Shown: positions 35,880-44,974, counted from the first letter of the stretch. The stretch: DNA of 64,000 bases from Maricaulis alexandrii (GCF_005871165.1 NZ_SWKP01000008.1:301638-365637); one strand, 5' to 3'. Numbers and translations are program-made. Notes: a model not told the origin generated them from the sequence alone.

Positions 35880-37151
35880 TCATGGACGGAGGACGAGACT
35901 CACCGCAACGACATTCGAGCTGAAATCCTGATTTCCATCGGTACCGCTCGATTCCTGTTCAAAGTGTGCCACCGAAGCGCGCACACCGGCATTCCGGTTC
36001 ATGTACCAGGTCGTCGACACGGTCGCGGACCAGCGATCGTCCTGACGGTCGATCCCGAAATATTCGTCCGTGCCCCAGGTCACGCCTGCCGACACCACGA
36101 CATTCCGGCGCAGCTCGTGATCCACATTGATGCCGAACGCGGTTCCCAAGAAGCCCCCGCTACCGGCAACAGCCGCGTCGAACACACCTCGGGACGCGGT
36201 ACCGGTCACGGTCGTCAGCTGGGTCGGAAACCAATCAACGACAACATCGGTGCTGAAGCCGTCGATGTCGGGCAGGCCGGCGTCCCCATAGTCCTGCTCG
36301 ATATGGCCCACGGCCACACTGCCCCGGGCCACGCCGCCGATGTCGAAATCGGCCCCGACATCCGCGATATACCCCTCGGAATCCCGAAGCAGAGGCGCGG
36401 CGGGCGGTGTAAGGTCGTATTCGCGGGTATTGAAGCGCCCCCTGGCAAACAGGGAGGTCGCCGGACTGACAGCGTAATCACCTCGGATCGTGTAGACGAG
36501 TTCACTGCGATCCCGGAAATCCTGATCCGCAACACCGCCGCCAACCAGAATGCCGTCCTCATAGTCGAAACCGCTGCGGGTCACGCCGAGCTGGAATTTG
36601 GTCCGGCCCATTTCGCGTTCGCCCTTCAGCCCGATCTGGTCCGTCGTGTAGGCAATCGGCTCAGCCGCCGTATTGGCCGCACCGGCACTGGTGCGCGGTT
36701 CCGTCAGGTCGGCATAGGACACATTGGCTTCCACGAACGTGCCCCGAACGATGTCGAGGCGCCCCATGGCGCTACCTTGCAGATGCCAGACGCTCTCATC
36801 GTTGAAGTCCGCATACTCGCGGCGCGTCGCCGTCAGATTTCCCGAAAGGGAGTGCTGGGACCAGGTGGTTGAAACGTCGATCGCCGGATTGAAAATCCCG
36901 ATGATGTCGCTCTCTTCGGAGCTCGACGCGCCATAGATGTTGTCGTTGAACTCGAGACCGACAGTCAGGGCGGGATTGAAAATGAACGCCCCTTTCTGGA
37001 TGCCGTCCGACGTGTATTCCGGGCGCTCGCGCTCCATAACGGCCGTATTCCGGTCGCGCATGAACAGGCTTTCATCCTGCGCCTGGACACTTGTCGTGCC
37101 AACCGCCGTCCAGATGAGCCCCAATACAGCAAGGCTGAGTGTTCGCGACAT
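35880..37151 (-). CDS. Outer-membrane beta-barrel protein of the polysaccharide locus
   Basis: A 423-aa protein with signal peptide (SLAVLGLIWTAVGTTSVQA) and a sequence of alternating amphipathic strands ending in aromatic or hydrophobic residues, including NPALTVGLEFNDNIYG, WSQHSLSGNLTATRREYADF and a final strand SSNVVAVSLVLRP. It resembles the outer-membrane beta-barrel proteins found in EPS loci of alphaproteobacteria (DUF560/BBP2-like). It is in line with the Wzc-like gene (78 bp gap) and probably takes part in polymer export or surface retention. The ATG two codons inside a TTG was chosen. Confidence 0.8.
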   Translation of the reverse strand: MSRTLSLAVLGLIWTAVGTTSVQAQDESLFMRDRNTAVMERERPEYTSDGIQKGAFIFNPALTVGLEFNDNIYGASSSEESDIIGIFNPAIDVSTTWSQHSLSGNLTATRREYADFNDESVWHLQGSAMGRLDIVRGTFVEANVSYADLTEPRTSAGAANTAAEPIAYTTDQIGLKGEREMGRTKFQLGVTRSGFDYEDGILVGGGVADQDFRDRSELVYTIRGDYAVSPATSLFARGRFNTREYDLTPPAAPLLRDSEGYIADVGADFDIGGVARGSVAVGHIEQDYGDAGLPDIDGFSTDVVVDWFPTQLTTVTGTASRGVFDAAVAGSGGFLGTAFGINVDHELRRNVVVSAGVTWGTDEYFGIDRQDDRWSATVSTTWYMNRNAGVRASVAHFEQESSGTDGNQDFSSNVVAVSLVLRP

Positions 37152-37242
37152 CCACAATCCCCCAAGAAGTCCGCGCTATCCGGGGGACAAACCGCCCGGA
37201 GGCCAAGCCGGTCCAGGCGAGCAGAGCCCGCCCTCCCGGAAA

Positions 37243-37692
37243 TCAGTAATCCGACGTTCCGCCACCCGGCGTGGTCGGTGGCGGAGGAGGCGGGGCCGGC
37301 GTGCCACCCCCGGACGATCCACCACTGCCACCCGTACCACCGCCGGCATTGCCGCCAGTGGCGGCGGAGGCGGTCGAGTTGGCTGCGGCCACAACTGCCG
37401 GATTGGAGGCGTTGTTGGCGGCCACAACGCTCATGGCCTGGGCGACCGTGGCCGGATCGGCACCGGTGCTCGCAATCGCAGCATCCATGGCCGCCTGGAT
37501 TTCAGCTTCGGTCGCATCCGCAGGAAGTGCGTCCAACGCCGCCTGGACCGCTTCCGCTACCGCCTCGGCCGAGGGGGCTTCGTCTTGAACTGCGGAGGCC
37601 GGCGCCGACACGGCGACCGGCGCCATGAGGGCACTCAGAACAGCGGTTGCAGTCATGGCTTCCCGCCAATTCGGCATCTTGAAGGTTTTCAT
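37243..37692 (-). CDS. Secreted Ala-rich protein with Gly/Pro-rich tail
   Basis: A 149-aa protein with signal peptide (VLSALMAPVAVSAPASA). The mature part is an alanine-rich helical stretch with regular AEAVAEAVQAALDALPA-type repeats and a low-complexity tail made of Gly/Ser, then seven prolines, ending GGGTSDY. There is no known domain. Its place between the barrel protein and the polymerase genes suggests a structural or anchoring role for the polymer at the cell surface. Upstream lies a 195-bp gap that could hold a promoter. Confidence 0.65.
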   Translation of the reverse strand: MKTFKMPNWREAMTATAVLSALMAPVAVSAPASAVQDEAPSAEAVAEAVQAALDALPADATEAEIQAAMDAAIASTGADPATVAQAMSVVAANNASNPAVVAAANSTASAATGGNAGGGTGGSGGSSGGGTPAPPPPPPTTPGGGTSDY

Positions 37693-37887
37693 GCTCACCA
37701 CCCAGACATTGCGTGTCAGACAAGGCATTCCCAGCCGCACCGGACGTGCCGCTGATGTGCCCAATTCCAAAATTTAAGGTAGATGAAGCGTAAATTGCCT
37801 TCAATCGGACCACGGGCCGGTATCGGGCCTGAGCCAGCATCGAACAGAGCCGGCGAATTTTTGCTTGACGCAACGGAATCCGGCACC

Positions 37888-38463
37888 TCACCCAGCGCTG
37901 CCGTCATCCAGGCTCGCCTGGATCGCAGGGGTATAGGTGCGCCGCCAGGGCGCAGGCGCCAATCGGGCCTCCCGCAACACAGGCCCTTTGAGGCTGTCTG
38001 GAAGGTCCCGCCAGTAGAATTCCGCTAACCGCAAACGCCAAAACATGAATTCTCGATCCGCGTACGGCATTCTCAGATAGGATTCCGCCAAGGCGTGCGA
38101 CGCATCATCAGTCCACCCCTCGGAATTTGCTGCATGCGCGTAGGCCAGGCGCGCCCAGATTGCGCCGTCTCGATTCTCGAATTCCAAAGATCGCTGGAGC
38201 GCGAAAATCGCCAGATCAGCCCGCTCTGGCAAGGCATAAAACACCTGATCGGCCGCCTCCAGAAGCTCAGAATAGGTCAAATTTTGCAGCATTTCTTCTT
38301 CAAGTTGTTGCTGCAATGCAACATGGCTCGGTCCCGAAATTCGCGCTGCCCCCATGAAAGACAGGGTCGTGGGCGCCATCAGGACCGCCAAAAGCAGGAC
38401 TGGCAGGACCATCAGCGCCCGGGAAATTTTTGCACTTGAGGATGAGGTCACACGAAACACCAT
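37888..38463 (-). CDS. Membrane-anchored protein of unknown function in polysaccharide locus
   Basis: A 191-aa protein with an N-terminal transmembrane anchor (ALMVLPVLLLAVLMAP) and a helical periplasmic region, including LLEAADQVFYALPERADLA and AHAANSEGWTDDASHAL, with a TPR-like flavour. It starts 3 bp after the stop of the O-antigen-ligase-like gene and is probably translated with it. Such small anchored helical proteins accompany Wzy/ligase genes in EPS loci, but no function can be given. Confidence 0.65.
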   Translation of the reverse strand: MVFRVTSSSSAKISRALMVLPVLLLAVLMAPTTLSFMGAARISGPSHVALQQQLEEEMLQNLTYSELLEAADQVFYALPERADLAIFALQRSLEFENRDGAIWARLAYAHAANSEGWTDDASHALAESYLRMPYADREFMFWRLRLAEFYWRDLPDSLKGPVLREARLAPAPWRRTYTPAIQASLDDGSAG

Positions 38464-38466
38464 CGG

Positions 38467-39741
38467 CTACCCTCCCCGCGGGCGCCAGAGAATGGCGCGA
38501 CCGAGCCCGAGCCAGACAGCCAAGAGAGCGGACATGGCGGGGATTTCCAGGGCGTAGTCCACCATGCCGTGTCCGGCCATGAAGAGGGCCACGACCAGGA
38601 CTGCCCGCAGCTGGGTGCACTGGCGGCGACGTCGGCTCAGACCACGGCGCATCCCTTCCATCATCGCCGCGAAGAAAGTGAGCATCACAGTCGTGCCGAC
38701 CAGGCCTGTCTGGAGCCCCCATTGCAGGAGAACGTTATGCGCTGCGCCCTGATCCTGAAGAACCGCAGCCTGCTCCGCCGTCGCAATGACATCATTGGTG
38801 AAGGCAAAGCTCCCCAGCCCGTCTCCGAACAGGGGTTGCAGTCTGAGCGCATCCCAATAGGCGGCATAAGCGGATGTCCGATCGGCCAGATCCAGAAGGC
38901 CCGCTTCCAGCCGGCTTGCGTAGAGCGTGCCGGACATCAGGAAGACAAGACCGCTTAATCCGACGAAAACCGTGGGCACCCAAGCCTGACGGGCGCTTTT
39001 TTCGCCCGGGCGGCCGCGCCAGTGGGACAGACTGTCCCAGACCAGAAGCGCCAGGAGACCGGTCATGGCGAGACTGATACCGGCTCGCGAAGCACTCAGA
39101 AACAGATCTGTACCGCACACCAACAGCACCGAAACCGGGACCAAAAGGGATCGCGCCCGCTCGCCGAAGCGATCAGAGTTCGATGAGGCCGGAACATCCC
39201 GGCGCATGGCTTCAAGCAGGCGCGCGCCGGCGAAAATCAGAATGGCCCCATAAAAGGTCGCGGCCGTGTTCGCCGACAGGAAGGGGGCCGACAAGCGTCC
39301 TGCGTGAAAGGGCCTGGGCCGGCCCCACTGGGTCGACGGATCGATGACAAAATCAAGGAAGGCCGCCAAGCCGATCAGGCCGGCAAGGATCAGGATCAAG
39401 TCAATCAGGCGCGTGATGGCCCGGCGCGTCCGAGCCAGGCGCGGCACGGCAAACAGGAGACCGGCGGACAGGCACAAGGCCGCCATTTCCGGTGCTGCAG
39501 ACGGCCATCTTTGCGTCAGGACATGAAGCAGTGCCGCTGCGGCCAGACAAAAGCCGGCCGCAAGCTCCCAGGCCGTGGGTGCAGGTCGTCCGCGCAAGAC
39601 CAGGACCAGACCCAAAAGCGCCGCCGGCCAAAACAGGACCAGGCTCGCCAGCGGCTCGTCCGCGCCGTAGAGCAACAGGGCCACGGCCACCATCCAGACC
39701 GGCAGGGCCCGCCAGGTCACGGTATGGAAGGCGTCGGCCAC
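38467..39741 (-). CDS. O-antigen ligase-like polysaccharide polymerase
   Basis: A 424-aa integral membrane protein with about 11 hydrophobic segments and the Wzy_C/WaaL-type features: a large periplasmic loop around residues 300-345 with AHNVLLQWGLQTGLVGT and the earlier SASRAGISLAMTGLL. Family members polymerise or ligate undecaprenyl-linked repeat units. It lies between Wza and the anchored protein on the minus strand. Because a second Wzy-like gene lies at 46998-48506, one may be a polymerase and the other a ligase or alternative polymerase. Confidence 0.88.
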   Translation of the reverse strand: MADAFHTVTWRALPVWMVAVALLLYGADEPLASLVLFWPAALLGLVLVLRGRPAPTAWELAAGFCLAAAALLHVLTQRWPSAAPEMAALCLSAGLLFAVPRLARTRRAITRLIDLILILAGLIGLAAFLDFVIDPSTQWGRPRPFHAGRLSAPFLSANTAATFYGAILIFAGARLLEAMRRDVPASSNSDRFGERARSLLVPVSVLLVCGTDLFLSASRAGISLAMTGLLALLVWDSLSHWRGRPGEKSARQAWVPTVFVGLSGLVFLMSGTLYASRLEAGLLDLADRTSAYAAYWDALRLQPLFGDGLGSFAFTNDVIATAEQAAVLQDQGAAHNVLLQWGLQTGLVGTTVMLTFFAAMMEGMRRGLSRRRRQCTQLRAVLVVALFMAGHGMVDYALEIPAMSALLAVWLGLGRAILWRPRGG

Positions 39742-39753
39742 GTCGGGATCAGT

Positions 39754-40323
39754 CTAGAAATACCGTTCGGCGATACGGATCGTGTCACCGGGATTGACCG
39801 GCGTGCCGGGGGTCAAACTGACCGCGACTTCATGATCGGTTCCGTCCCGCTTGATATACACAACCCGCGTATTGGCCCGGTAGGTGAAGCCGCCGGCGGT
39901 GGCCACGGCATTCATCACGGTCAATCCGTCCGTGTAGGGGTATTCACCCGCTTCCTCGACCTCGCCCAGAATATAGAAGGGCCGAAAGTTGAGCACTTCG
40001 ACATTGACGCGCGGATCATTGAGATAGCCATCGGACAGTCGCAACTCGACGGAATCCTCGAATTCGGTGAGGCTGAGCCCGCCCGCATCGATCTGACCGA
40101 TCAAGGGAAGACTGACCCGTCCGCTTCCGTCGACAACAAATTCGCCCGACAGGGACTCTTCATTATAGACGATCACCCGGACCTGATCGCCGGTTCCCAA
40201 ACGGTATTCAGCCCTTTGCTGGATCTCTGGCTGGGCGTTGGCACCCGGGTCGGGAACCGCGCCCGTGGTCTGACAGGCGACAGCAAAAACTGCGATTGCA
40301 ATCAAGATGATGAACTTGTTCAC
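39754..40323 (-). CDS. Wza-like polysaccharide export lipoprotein
   Basis: A 189-aa outer-membrane export protein. The N-terminus is a lipoprotein signal (VFAVAC), followed by the polysaccharide-export domain YRLGTGDQVRVIVYNEESLS, VDGSGRVSLPLIGQIDAGGLS and the SLBB-type segment PFYILGEVEEAGEYPYTDGL. It is shorter than Wza because the second SLBB and alpha-helical barrel regions are missing. A GTG start preceded by AGGGGG fits. With the Wzc-like kinase and the barrel protein it forms the export channel. Confidence 0.93.
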   Translation of the reverse strand: MNKFIILIAIAVFAVACQTTGAVPDPGANAQPEIQQRAEYRLGTGDQVRVIVYNEESLSGEFVVDGSGRVSLPLIGQIDAGGLSLTEFEDSVELRLSDGYLNDPRVNVEVLNFRPFYILGEVEEAGEYPYTDGLTVMNAVATAGGFTYRANTRVVYIKRDGTDHEVAVSLTPGTPVNPGDTIRIAERYF

Positions 40324-40453
40324 CCGATCCCCCTGACGATTGCGCGCCGACAACCTCCCGTTAGGTGTGCAGCGCAACAATTTCCACCTTGCCTGACACC
40401 GGGAAAAAATCCAACCCGGTCCCGGGGCTCGAAAGTCCGCCGAAACAGGCGGA

Positions 40454-41206
40454 TCAGACGGAAGCCCGCGTGTCGGGGTCGCCTGTCGGCGCCGCCGGGT
40501 CATCCACCAGGCGCCAGTCGGTCAGGCTCTCCCCGGCCTGGATGGTCAGCCAGCGATAGGGCGTCTCCTGCCAGGGCAGAATCCAGGGTGTCGTATTGTC
40601 GAGCACATAATCACCCTGCTCTGTACGCACGATGAGAACAGCGTGCAGGCCGGTCTCTTCGGAATAGGCGGTGGCCAGCGCCAGTGCAGCAGGCGGGAAG
40701 CCTCGCTCGATCAGGCCCCGGCGCTTTTCCAGGGCAAAGTCCTCACAATCACCATAGCCGAGCCCGGCACGGATCGGGAACGCCCAGAATTCCTCGACCC
40801 CGTACTGTTCCAGATCAGAGCGCCAGATCAGTCTCTGATTGACCATCCGGTTGACCCGTTCGATCTCGGCGAAACGCGCGAAGGCGATGCGCGTCTCGGT
40901 GGCCGGAGCGGAAGCGCTGGCGTTCGGATACCCATCCTCAATGCGGGGTGACCGGGAGCTCACCGATTTCGCGCTACCACCTGTCGCCTCTGCGGGGGCT
41001 TCAGCCTCTCTGTCGCCCCGGTCAGGGCAGTCCAGTCCGCCATTGTCACACAATTCCAGAAGGCCGGCCGGTGCCGACGCGGCCACGCCCATGGCGAAGG
41101 GCGAGGAAGGGCCGGTGGTCGTCGCGCAGGCGCTGGCCAGCAGGGCCAGTCCCGCAGCCATCAGAACGCGGAAAGACGCAAAACGGGGAACACAAAAACC
41201 GGACAA
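40454..41206 (-). CDS. LapG-like transglutaminase-like cysteine peptidase, lipoprotein
   Basis: A 250-aa protein with lipobox LLASAC (Cys27) and a BTLCP domain. The catalytic triad is visible: C154 in GYGDCEDFALEKR, H188 in GLHAVLIVRT, and D203 in DYVLDN. LapG-type peptidases normally clip surface adhesins under LapD/c-di-GMP control; neither lapD nor a large adhesin gene is in the window. The start is TTG with AGGAGG 8 nt upstream. The spacer before the gene contains an AT-rich promoter-like region. Confidence 0.85.
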   Translation of the reverse strand: MSGFCVPRFASFRVLMAAGLALLASACATTTGPSSPFAMGVAASAPAGLLELCDNGGLDCPDRGDREAEAPAEATGGSAKSVSSRSPRIEDGYPNASASAPATETRIAFARFAEIERVNRMVNQRLIWRSDLEQYGVEEFWAFPIRAGLGYGDCEDFALEKRRGLIERGFPPAALALATAYSEETGLHAVLIVRTEQGDYVLDNTTPWILPWQETPYRWLTIQAGESLTDWRLVDDPAAPTGDPDTRASV

Positions 41207-41411
41207 GAACGCACCCTCCTGAAAGAGAGCGCGACACTACTGAATACTTGTTTAGATTGAGCGGAGGCGACTAGTATGTTTTTGCGATAATTTGCATAGA
41301 ATTACGCAAGAAGAATTCACGATGCGTTTACTATAAGTTTCCGTGCACGAGCAGGCGTTCGGGGACTGCTCCCTTTCGCAGCAATCCAGCGCCCGCCCTG
41401 TCGGCGCACAA
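41207..41411. other. AT-rich non-coding promoter region
   Basis: A 205-bp AT-richer spacer between the phosphatase stop and the LapG-like gene. It contains TTTTTGCGATAATTTGCATAG and should hold the minus-strand promoter of the LapG-like gene. No small ORF or RNA motif is recognised. Confidence 0.5.
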
Positions 41412-42170
41412 TCAGGTCGTCAGGAAGTCGATGTCGCGCCCCCGCAAACGCACTGCAGTGAGGCGGCCCGTCAGATAGGCGCCGGTGTCCACACCAATGC
41501 GTCTTCCGTCAGATGTGGGCACGTCCTCGGGCGTATGGCCGTGAACAATGACCGCGTCGAGTGATTTGTGACTGTCCAGAAAGGCCTCACGGATCCAGAG
41601 GAATTCCTTCTCCCCCTGCTCTTCAATCGGCCGCGCCGGATCCACGCCGGCATGCACAAAGCGATAATCGCCCCGCAACTCCGTCAGGCTGAGCTGGCCC
41701 AGAAAATGTCGATGGGCGGGCATCATCCGCGCCACCAGCGAATCCCGACAGGCCGACCAAGCCGAGAGGTCTTGCGCCTCCGCACCGCGGGGCACACGCA
41801 CACCATAGGAGGCCAGGGTTTCACCCCCGCCATACTGCACCCATTCGGGACCGGCAGCCGGATCGCGCAGGAAATCCAGCATGGCGGCTTCGTGATTGCC
41901 CTTCAGGAAAGTGGTCTGGAGATCGGGCCGGGTCGCCAACAGGATCAGGTCGGACAGGACGCCGGCGGAATCATCGCCCCGGTCCACATAGTCGCCGAGG
42001 AAAATGTACTCAGCGGATGCGCCATCCCGGTCATCCTCGATCTGGTCGAGTAATTTGCGAAGCAGGTCCCGTCGGCCGTGAATATCCCCGATCGCGTAGG
42101 TCAGCTGTCCGATTTCGGAGGGTTTGCGGGCCGATCGGCCCTGGACCAGGGATTTGAGCGCTTGGAACAT
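41412..42170 (-). CDS. Calcineurin-like metallophosphatase (Ser/Thr-type)
   Basis: A 252-aa PPP-type phosphatase. The metal-binding motifs are all present: GDIHG near residue 28, GDYVDRGDDS near residue 60, GNHE near residue 92, and late His residues in FVHAG and VIVHGHTPED. Enzymes of this type dephosphorylate Ser/Thr or diadenosine tetraphosphate. It lies between the export genes and the priming transferase, so it may act on polysaccharide-locus phosphoproteins, but this is only context. Confidence 0.9.
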   Translation of the reverse strand: MFQALKSLVQGRSARKPSEIGQLTYAIGDIHGRRDLLRKLLDQIEDDRDGASAEYIFLGDYVDRGDDSAGVLSDLILLATRPDLQTTFLKGNHEAAMLDFLRDPAAGPEWVQYGGGETLASYGVRVPRGAEAQDLSAWSACRDSLVARMMPAHRHFLGQLSLTELRGDYRFVHAGVDPARPIEEQGEKEFLWIREAFLDSHKSLDAVIVHGHTPEDVPTSDGRRIGVDTGAYLTGRLTAVRLRGRDIDFLTT

Positions 42171-42314
42171 GACCGGACTTCGCCCCTATCGTGCCAGGCT
42201 GAGGACCTGCCTGCTCAGACCATCATAAACGCGTTGCCGTGGCAAAGGCACACCATGCCACTCGGCACAGTTTGCGCGGCAGCCGGCCGGCAAACGGCCC
42301 GTCGGTCAAAGCCA

Positions 42315-42590
42315 TCAGCCAAGGATGTGGAGCACACCATAGATCGAGACCGCCCAGAACGACCCACAACTCACAAGGCAAAAGGCTGCGGTCTGACGGA
42401 GAGTCCAGCGCTCATCGACCGGCGCGACCTCGCCCCAACGCGACGCGATCTCGCCTTGAAGGCGATGCGGCTCCGCTTCCACCGGTGCGCAGTCCTCCAG
42501 ATCGGCATGAAGATGGTCCGGGCGCGAAGCAGAATTCGGGCCCTCATTCATGGCAGCAAAGTCTTCGGACTGGATCTTGGGAACCGGCAT
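42315..42590 (-). CDS. Small protein with C-terminal transmembrane helix
   Basis: A 91-aa protein: hydrophilic N-terminal 60 residues and a single hydrophobic segment at the end (LRQTAAFCLVSCGSFWAVSI). The ribosome-binding sequence is weak (GAGAG). A C-terminal anchor next to the priming sugar transferase could mark a partner of membrane enzymes of the locus. No family is recognised and the reality of the gene is only moderately supported. Confidence 0.45.
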   Translation of the reverse strand: MPVPKIQSEDFAAMNEGPNSASRPDHLHADLEDCAPVEAEPHRLQGEIASRWGEVAPVDERWTLRQTAAFCLVSCGSFWAVSIYGVLHILG

Positions 42591-42783
42591 TTTCAGTCTC
42601 TCGTTCTGAGTAGCGAGACCAACAACGTTAGAGGGTAGTCCTTAAAAATCCGTCACGCCCACCCGAGAATCCGTGGCGTGCCGATGCCTGCTATAGAAGG
42701 TACCTTCAAAAGAGATAGCCGCCCTGGAATCTTCTCAGATCCCCATTTTTGCAACCAGACGATGATCGCCTTGCATCAGAAGG

Positions 42784-43473
42784 TCAGACGGCGCCCCGGT
42801 TGAGCAGAACAGCCGGCACGGTCAGCAGGACGATCTTGATATCCCGGCCGAGACTCCAGCGCTCGACATAATCGACATCAAGCTGGACCCGAAGATCATA
42901 GGAGGTGTCGCTGCGCCCCCCGACCTGCCAAGCCCCGGTCAGGCCGGGACGAACGGCCGCATAAGCCGAAAAAGCCGCGCCATACTTGCTGATCTCGTCT
43001 TCCACGATCGGCCGAGGACCGACGATCGACATGTCTCCTCGCAAGATGTTCACCAGCTGCGGAAGCTCGTCGAGGCTGGTCTTGCGGAGAAAACGGCCAA
43101 TACCTGTAATCCGCGGGTCATTCTGGAGCTTGTGATCGCGCGCCCATTCCTTGGCGGCCTCCGGATTGGCTTCCAGGTGCGCCTTCAGTCGCTCCTGGGC
43201 ATCCACGACCATGGAGCGGAACTTGTAGCACTTGAACCGGCGGCCGCGCGCACCGATGCGCTCCTGCGCGAACAGGACGGGCCCCGGATCCGTGAAGCGG
43301 ATACAGAGCGCCACGACAGCCAGGAGCGGAAACAGGAAGACCAGCGCCAGACCGGACAGCACGACATCCAACGTGCGCTTGGCAACACTTTTCATGGGCG
43401 ACGCTTCGCGGGCAGCCGGACGCACCGCGTCGTCGCGCTTGCCGAATGTCTCACTGCGAAACTGGCTGGTCAT
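42784..43473 (-). CDS. Undecaprenyl-phosphate sugar-1-phosphate transferase (priming enzyme)
   Basis: A 229-aa bacterial sugar transferase (WbaP/ExoY type, single N-terminal hydrophobic segment) that attaches the first sugar phosphate to undecaprenyl phosphate. Motifs: KRTLDVVLSGLALVFLFPLL, FAQERIGARGRRFKCYKFRSM, LRKTSLDELPQLVNIL-RGDMS, VGPRP, and RPGLTGAWQVGGRSD. The start before TSQFRSETF excludes a long upstream extension. It is divergent from the pyruvyl-transferase gene across a 370-bp spacer. Confidence 0.95.
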   Translation of the reverse strand: MTSQFRSETFGKRDDAVRPAAREASPMKSVAKRTLDVVLSGLALVFLFPLLAVVALCIRFTDPGPVLFAQERIGARGRRFKCYKFRSMVVDAQERLKAHLEANPEAAKEWARDHKLQNDPRITGIGRFLRKTSLDELPQLVNILRGDMSIVGPRPIVEDEISKYGAAFSAYAAVRPGLTGAWQVGGRSDTSYDLRVQLDVDYVERWSLGRDIKIVLLTVPAVLLNRGAV

Positions 43474-43843
43474 GACGCTCCCCCAAGCCGAAGCCGCACT
43501 AAACCTTGCGTGGTACGCTACTGCAGCATGAGGGATTTGAGAAATGATGCTTCGTGGATCATCAACCCTCATTCCGGTTTTGCCCCCAACTGTTGCTGCG
43601 TCGCAACAAATACGGTGGAATCAGCACCAAAACCGGCCCCGTCAACCCAATCATGAAAACGATTTTTCGACCGAAAATCGATTCAACAACGCATTATTAT
43701 CTAACCTGTCGGGCGGAACACCTGGCAAATGGGGCATAAATTTGCATCTCGGCTCGCATCGGCAAATTGTTGTGCAACTGCGAAATAGCTGTCACAAATG
43801 GCGACAGGGGAAACCACCGAACCGGTGATGACGGGGGACAGAC
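43474..43843. other. Divergent promoter region of the polysaccharide locus
   Basis: A 370-bp AT-richer spacer between the priming transferase and the pyruvyl-transferase gene. It contains the dyad TTGCTGCGTCGCAACA (43593-43608), AT-rich TTATTATCTAAC near 43700, a TGCAACTGCGAA site (43773-43784) and a CTGTC-N9-GACAG dyad just before the plus-strand gene. No ORF is credible. Confidence 0.55.
43593..43608. promoter_or_regulatory. TTGCTGC-N3-GCAACA dyad, copy 1
   Basis: TTGCTGC-GTC-GCAACA forms a dyad (TGTTGC-N6-GCAACA) and matches a site upstream of the flippase at 15 of 16 positions. It lies between two divergent polysaccharide operons. Function as a shared operator is inference. Confidence 0.4.
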
Positions 43844-44971
43844 ATGCCCCGAAAATCCAGAATGGCACTGCTCGGCTATTATGGCCGGCACAACTTTGGC
43901 GATGACCTGATGATCAACGCCTTGTGCCGTCGCTTGTGTTCTCCGGAACGGGAAGTCCGGGTGTTCACCGGCGATCCCTACCTGACGGACATTCTTCCCG
44001 CGGACGTCTCGGTTCGACCCCGGAGCCCTTGGCAGCTGCTCACCGCGCTCGTCTGGTGCGACACATTCATCATGGCGGGCGGCACCATTTTTCACGATTC
44101 CTACAAGGCCGAGATCCGCAGAAACTATGTGAAGCATCTTTGGGCCTATGCGCTCTTGTTGGGCCTAGCCCGTCTTCTGGGCAAGACGGTCCGCATGATC
44201 GGCGTCGGCATCGGGCCGCTTTCGACCCGGGCAGCCCGCGCACCCAGCCGTCTCGCCCTGCGCACTGCCGCCAGCCTGCATGTCCGCGACACTTCCAGCG
44301 CCGAAGAAGTCCAGCGGCTTCTGCCGCGTTCGACCGCCCCGGTCCTGGTTGGCCAGGATCTGGCTTTTCTCGCCCGTGATCATTTGAACCGGGTCGGCCA
44401 AGCCGTGCAGCCGGAAAACCGGCTCGGACTGTCCATTCTCGACATGTCACAATTCCTCGACGATGCGTCGGCCAACCAGTTCTGGACCGGACTGGCCGAG
44501 GCCATATCCGATGCGATGGACACCGATCCATCCCTCCAATTGACGCTCTTCTGCTACTGGACCGCGCCGGGGCGCCCGAATGACTTCGATCCGGCGCAGG
44601 CTTTCCTGGACATGTTGGCACCGGACTGCCGGGACCGGGTCCATCTCGCTGCCTATGACGGTGACATCGAGCCCATTATCGAGGAGACCGCCCGCTGCCG
44701 GGGCATTGTCGCCACCCGCTTCCATGCGGCCGTCGTCAGCTGGCTGGTCGGGCGCCCGACCGCCGTGGTCTGCTACAACAGGAAGGTTCGCGATTTTGCC
44801 GATCAGGTGAACCTGCCGGAGGCTTGGCGGTTTGCCGGTGACCAGCCGCTGGACGCCGACGCCGTGCGACACGCCCTCAAAGGGCTCTTGTCGCCCGCTC
44901 CTGCTGCGCTCGACACAGGCACCGACGGCACAATGACCGACCGGCTCGACGACGCCCTGGGAGTGGCTTGA
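43844..44971 (+). CDS. Polysaccharide pyruvyl transferase family protein
   Basis: A 375-aa cytosolic enzyme of the PS_pyruv_trans family, which transfers pyruvate from phosphoenolpyruvate to a sugar, giving an acidic ketal. Family markers are ALLGYYGRHNFGDDLMINAL, FIMAGGTIFHD, IGVGIGPLSTRAAR, LHVRDTSSAEEVQRL, and ATRFHAAVVSWLVGRPTAVV-CYN near residue 290. First gene of the plus-strand assembly operon; the next gene starts 3 bp after its stop. Confidence 0.92.
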   Translation: MPRKSRMALLGYYGRHNFGDDLMINALCRRLCSPEREVRVFTGDPYLTDILPADVSVRPRSPWQLLTALVWCDTFIMAGGTIFHDSYKAEIRRNYVKHLWAYALLLGLARLLGKTVRMIGVGIGPLSTRAARAPSRLALRTAASLHVRDTSSAEEVQRLLPRSTAPVLVGQDLAFLARDHLNRVGQAVQPENRLGLSILDMSQFLDDASANQFWTGLAEAISDAMDTDPSLQLTLFCYWTAPGRPNDFDPAQAFLDMLAPDCRDRVHLAAYDGDIEPIIEETARCRGIVATRFHAAVVSWLVGRPTAVVCYNRKVRDFADQVNLPEAWRFAGDQPLDADAVRHALKGLLSPAPAALDTGTDGTMTDRLDDALGVA

Positions 44972-44974
44972 GCC

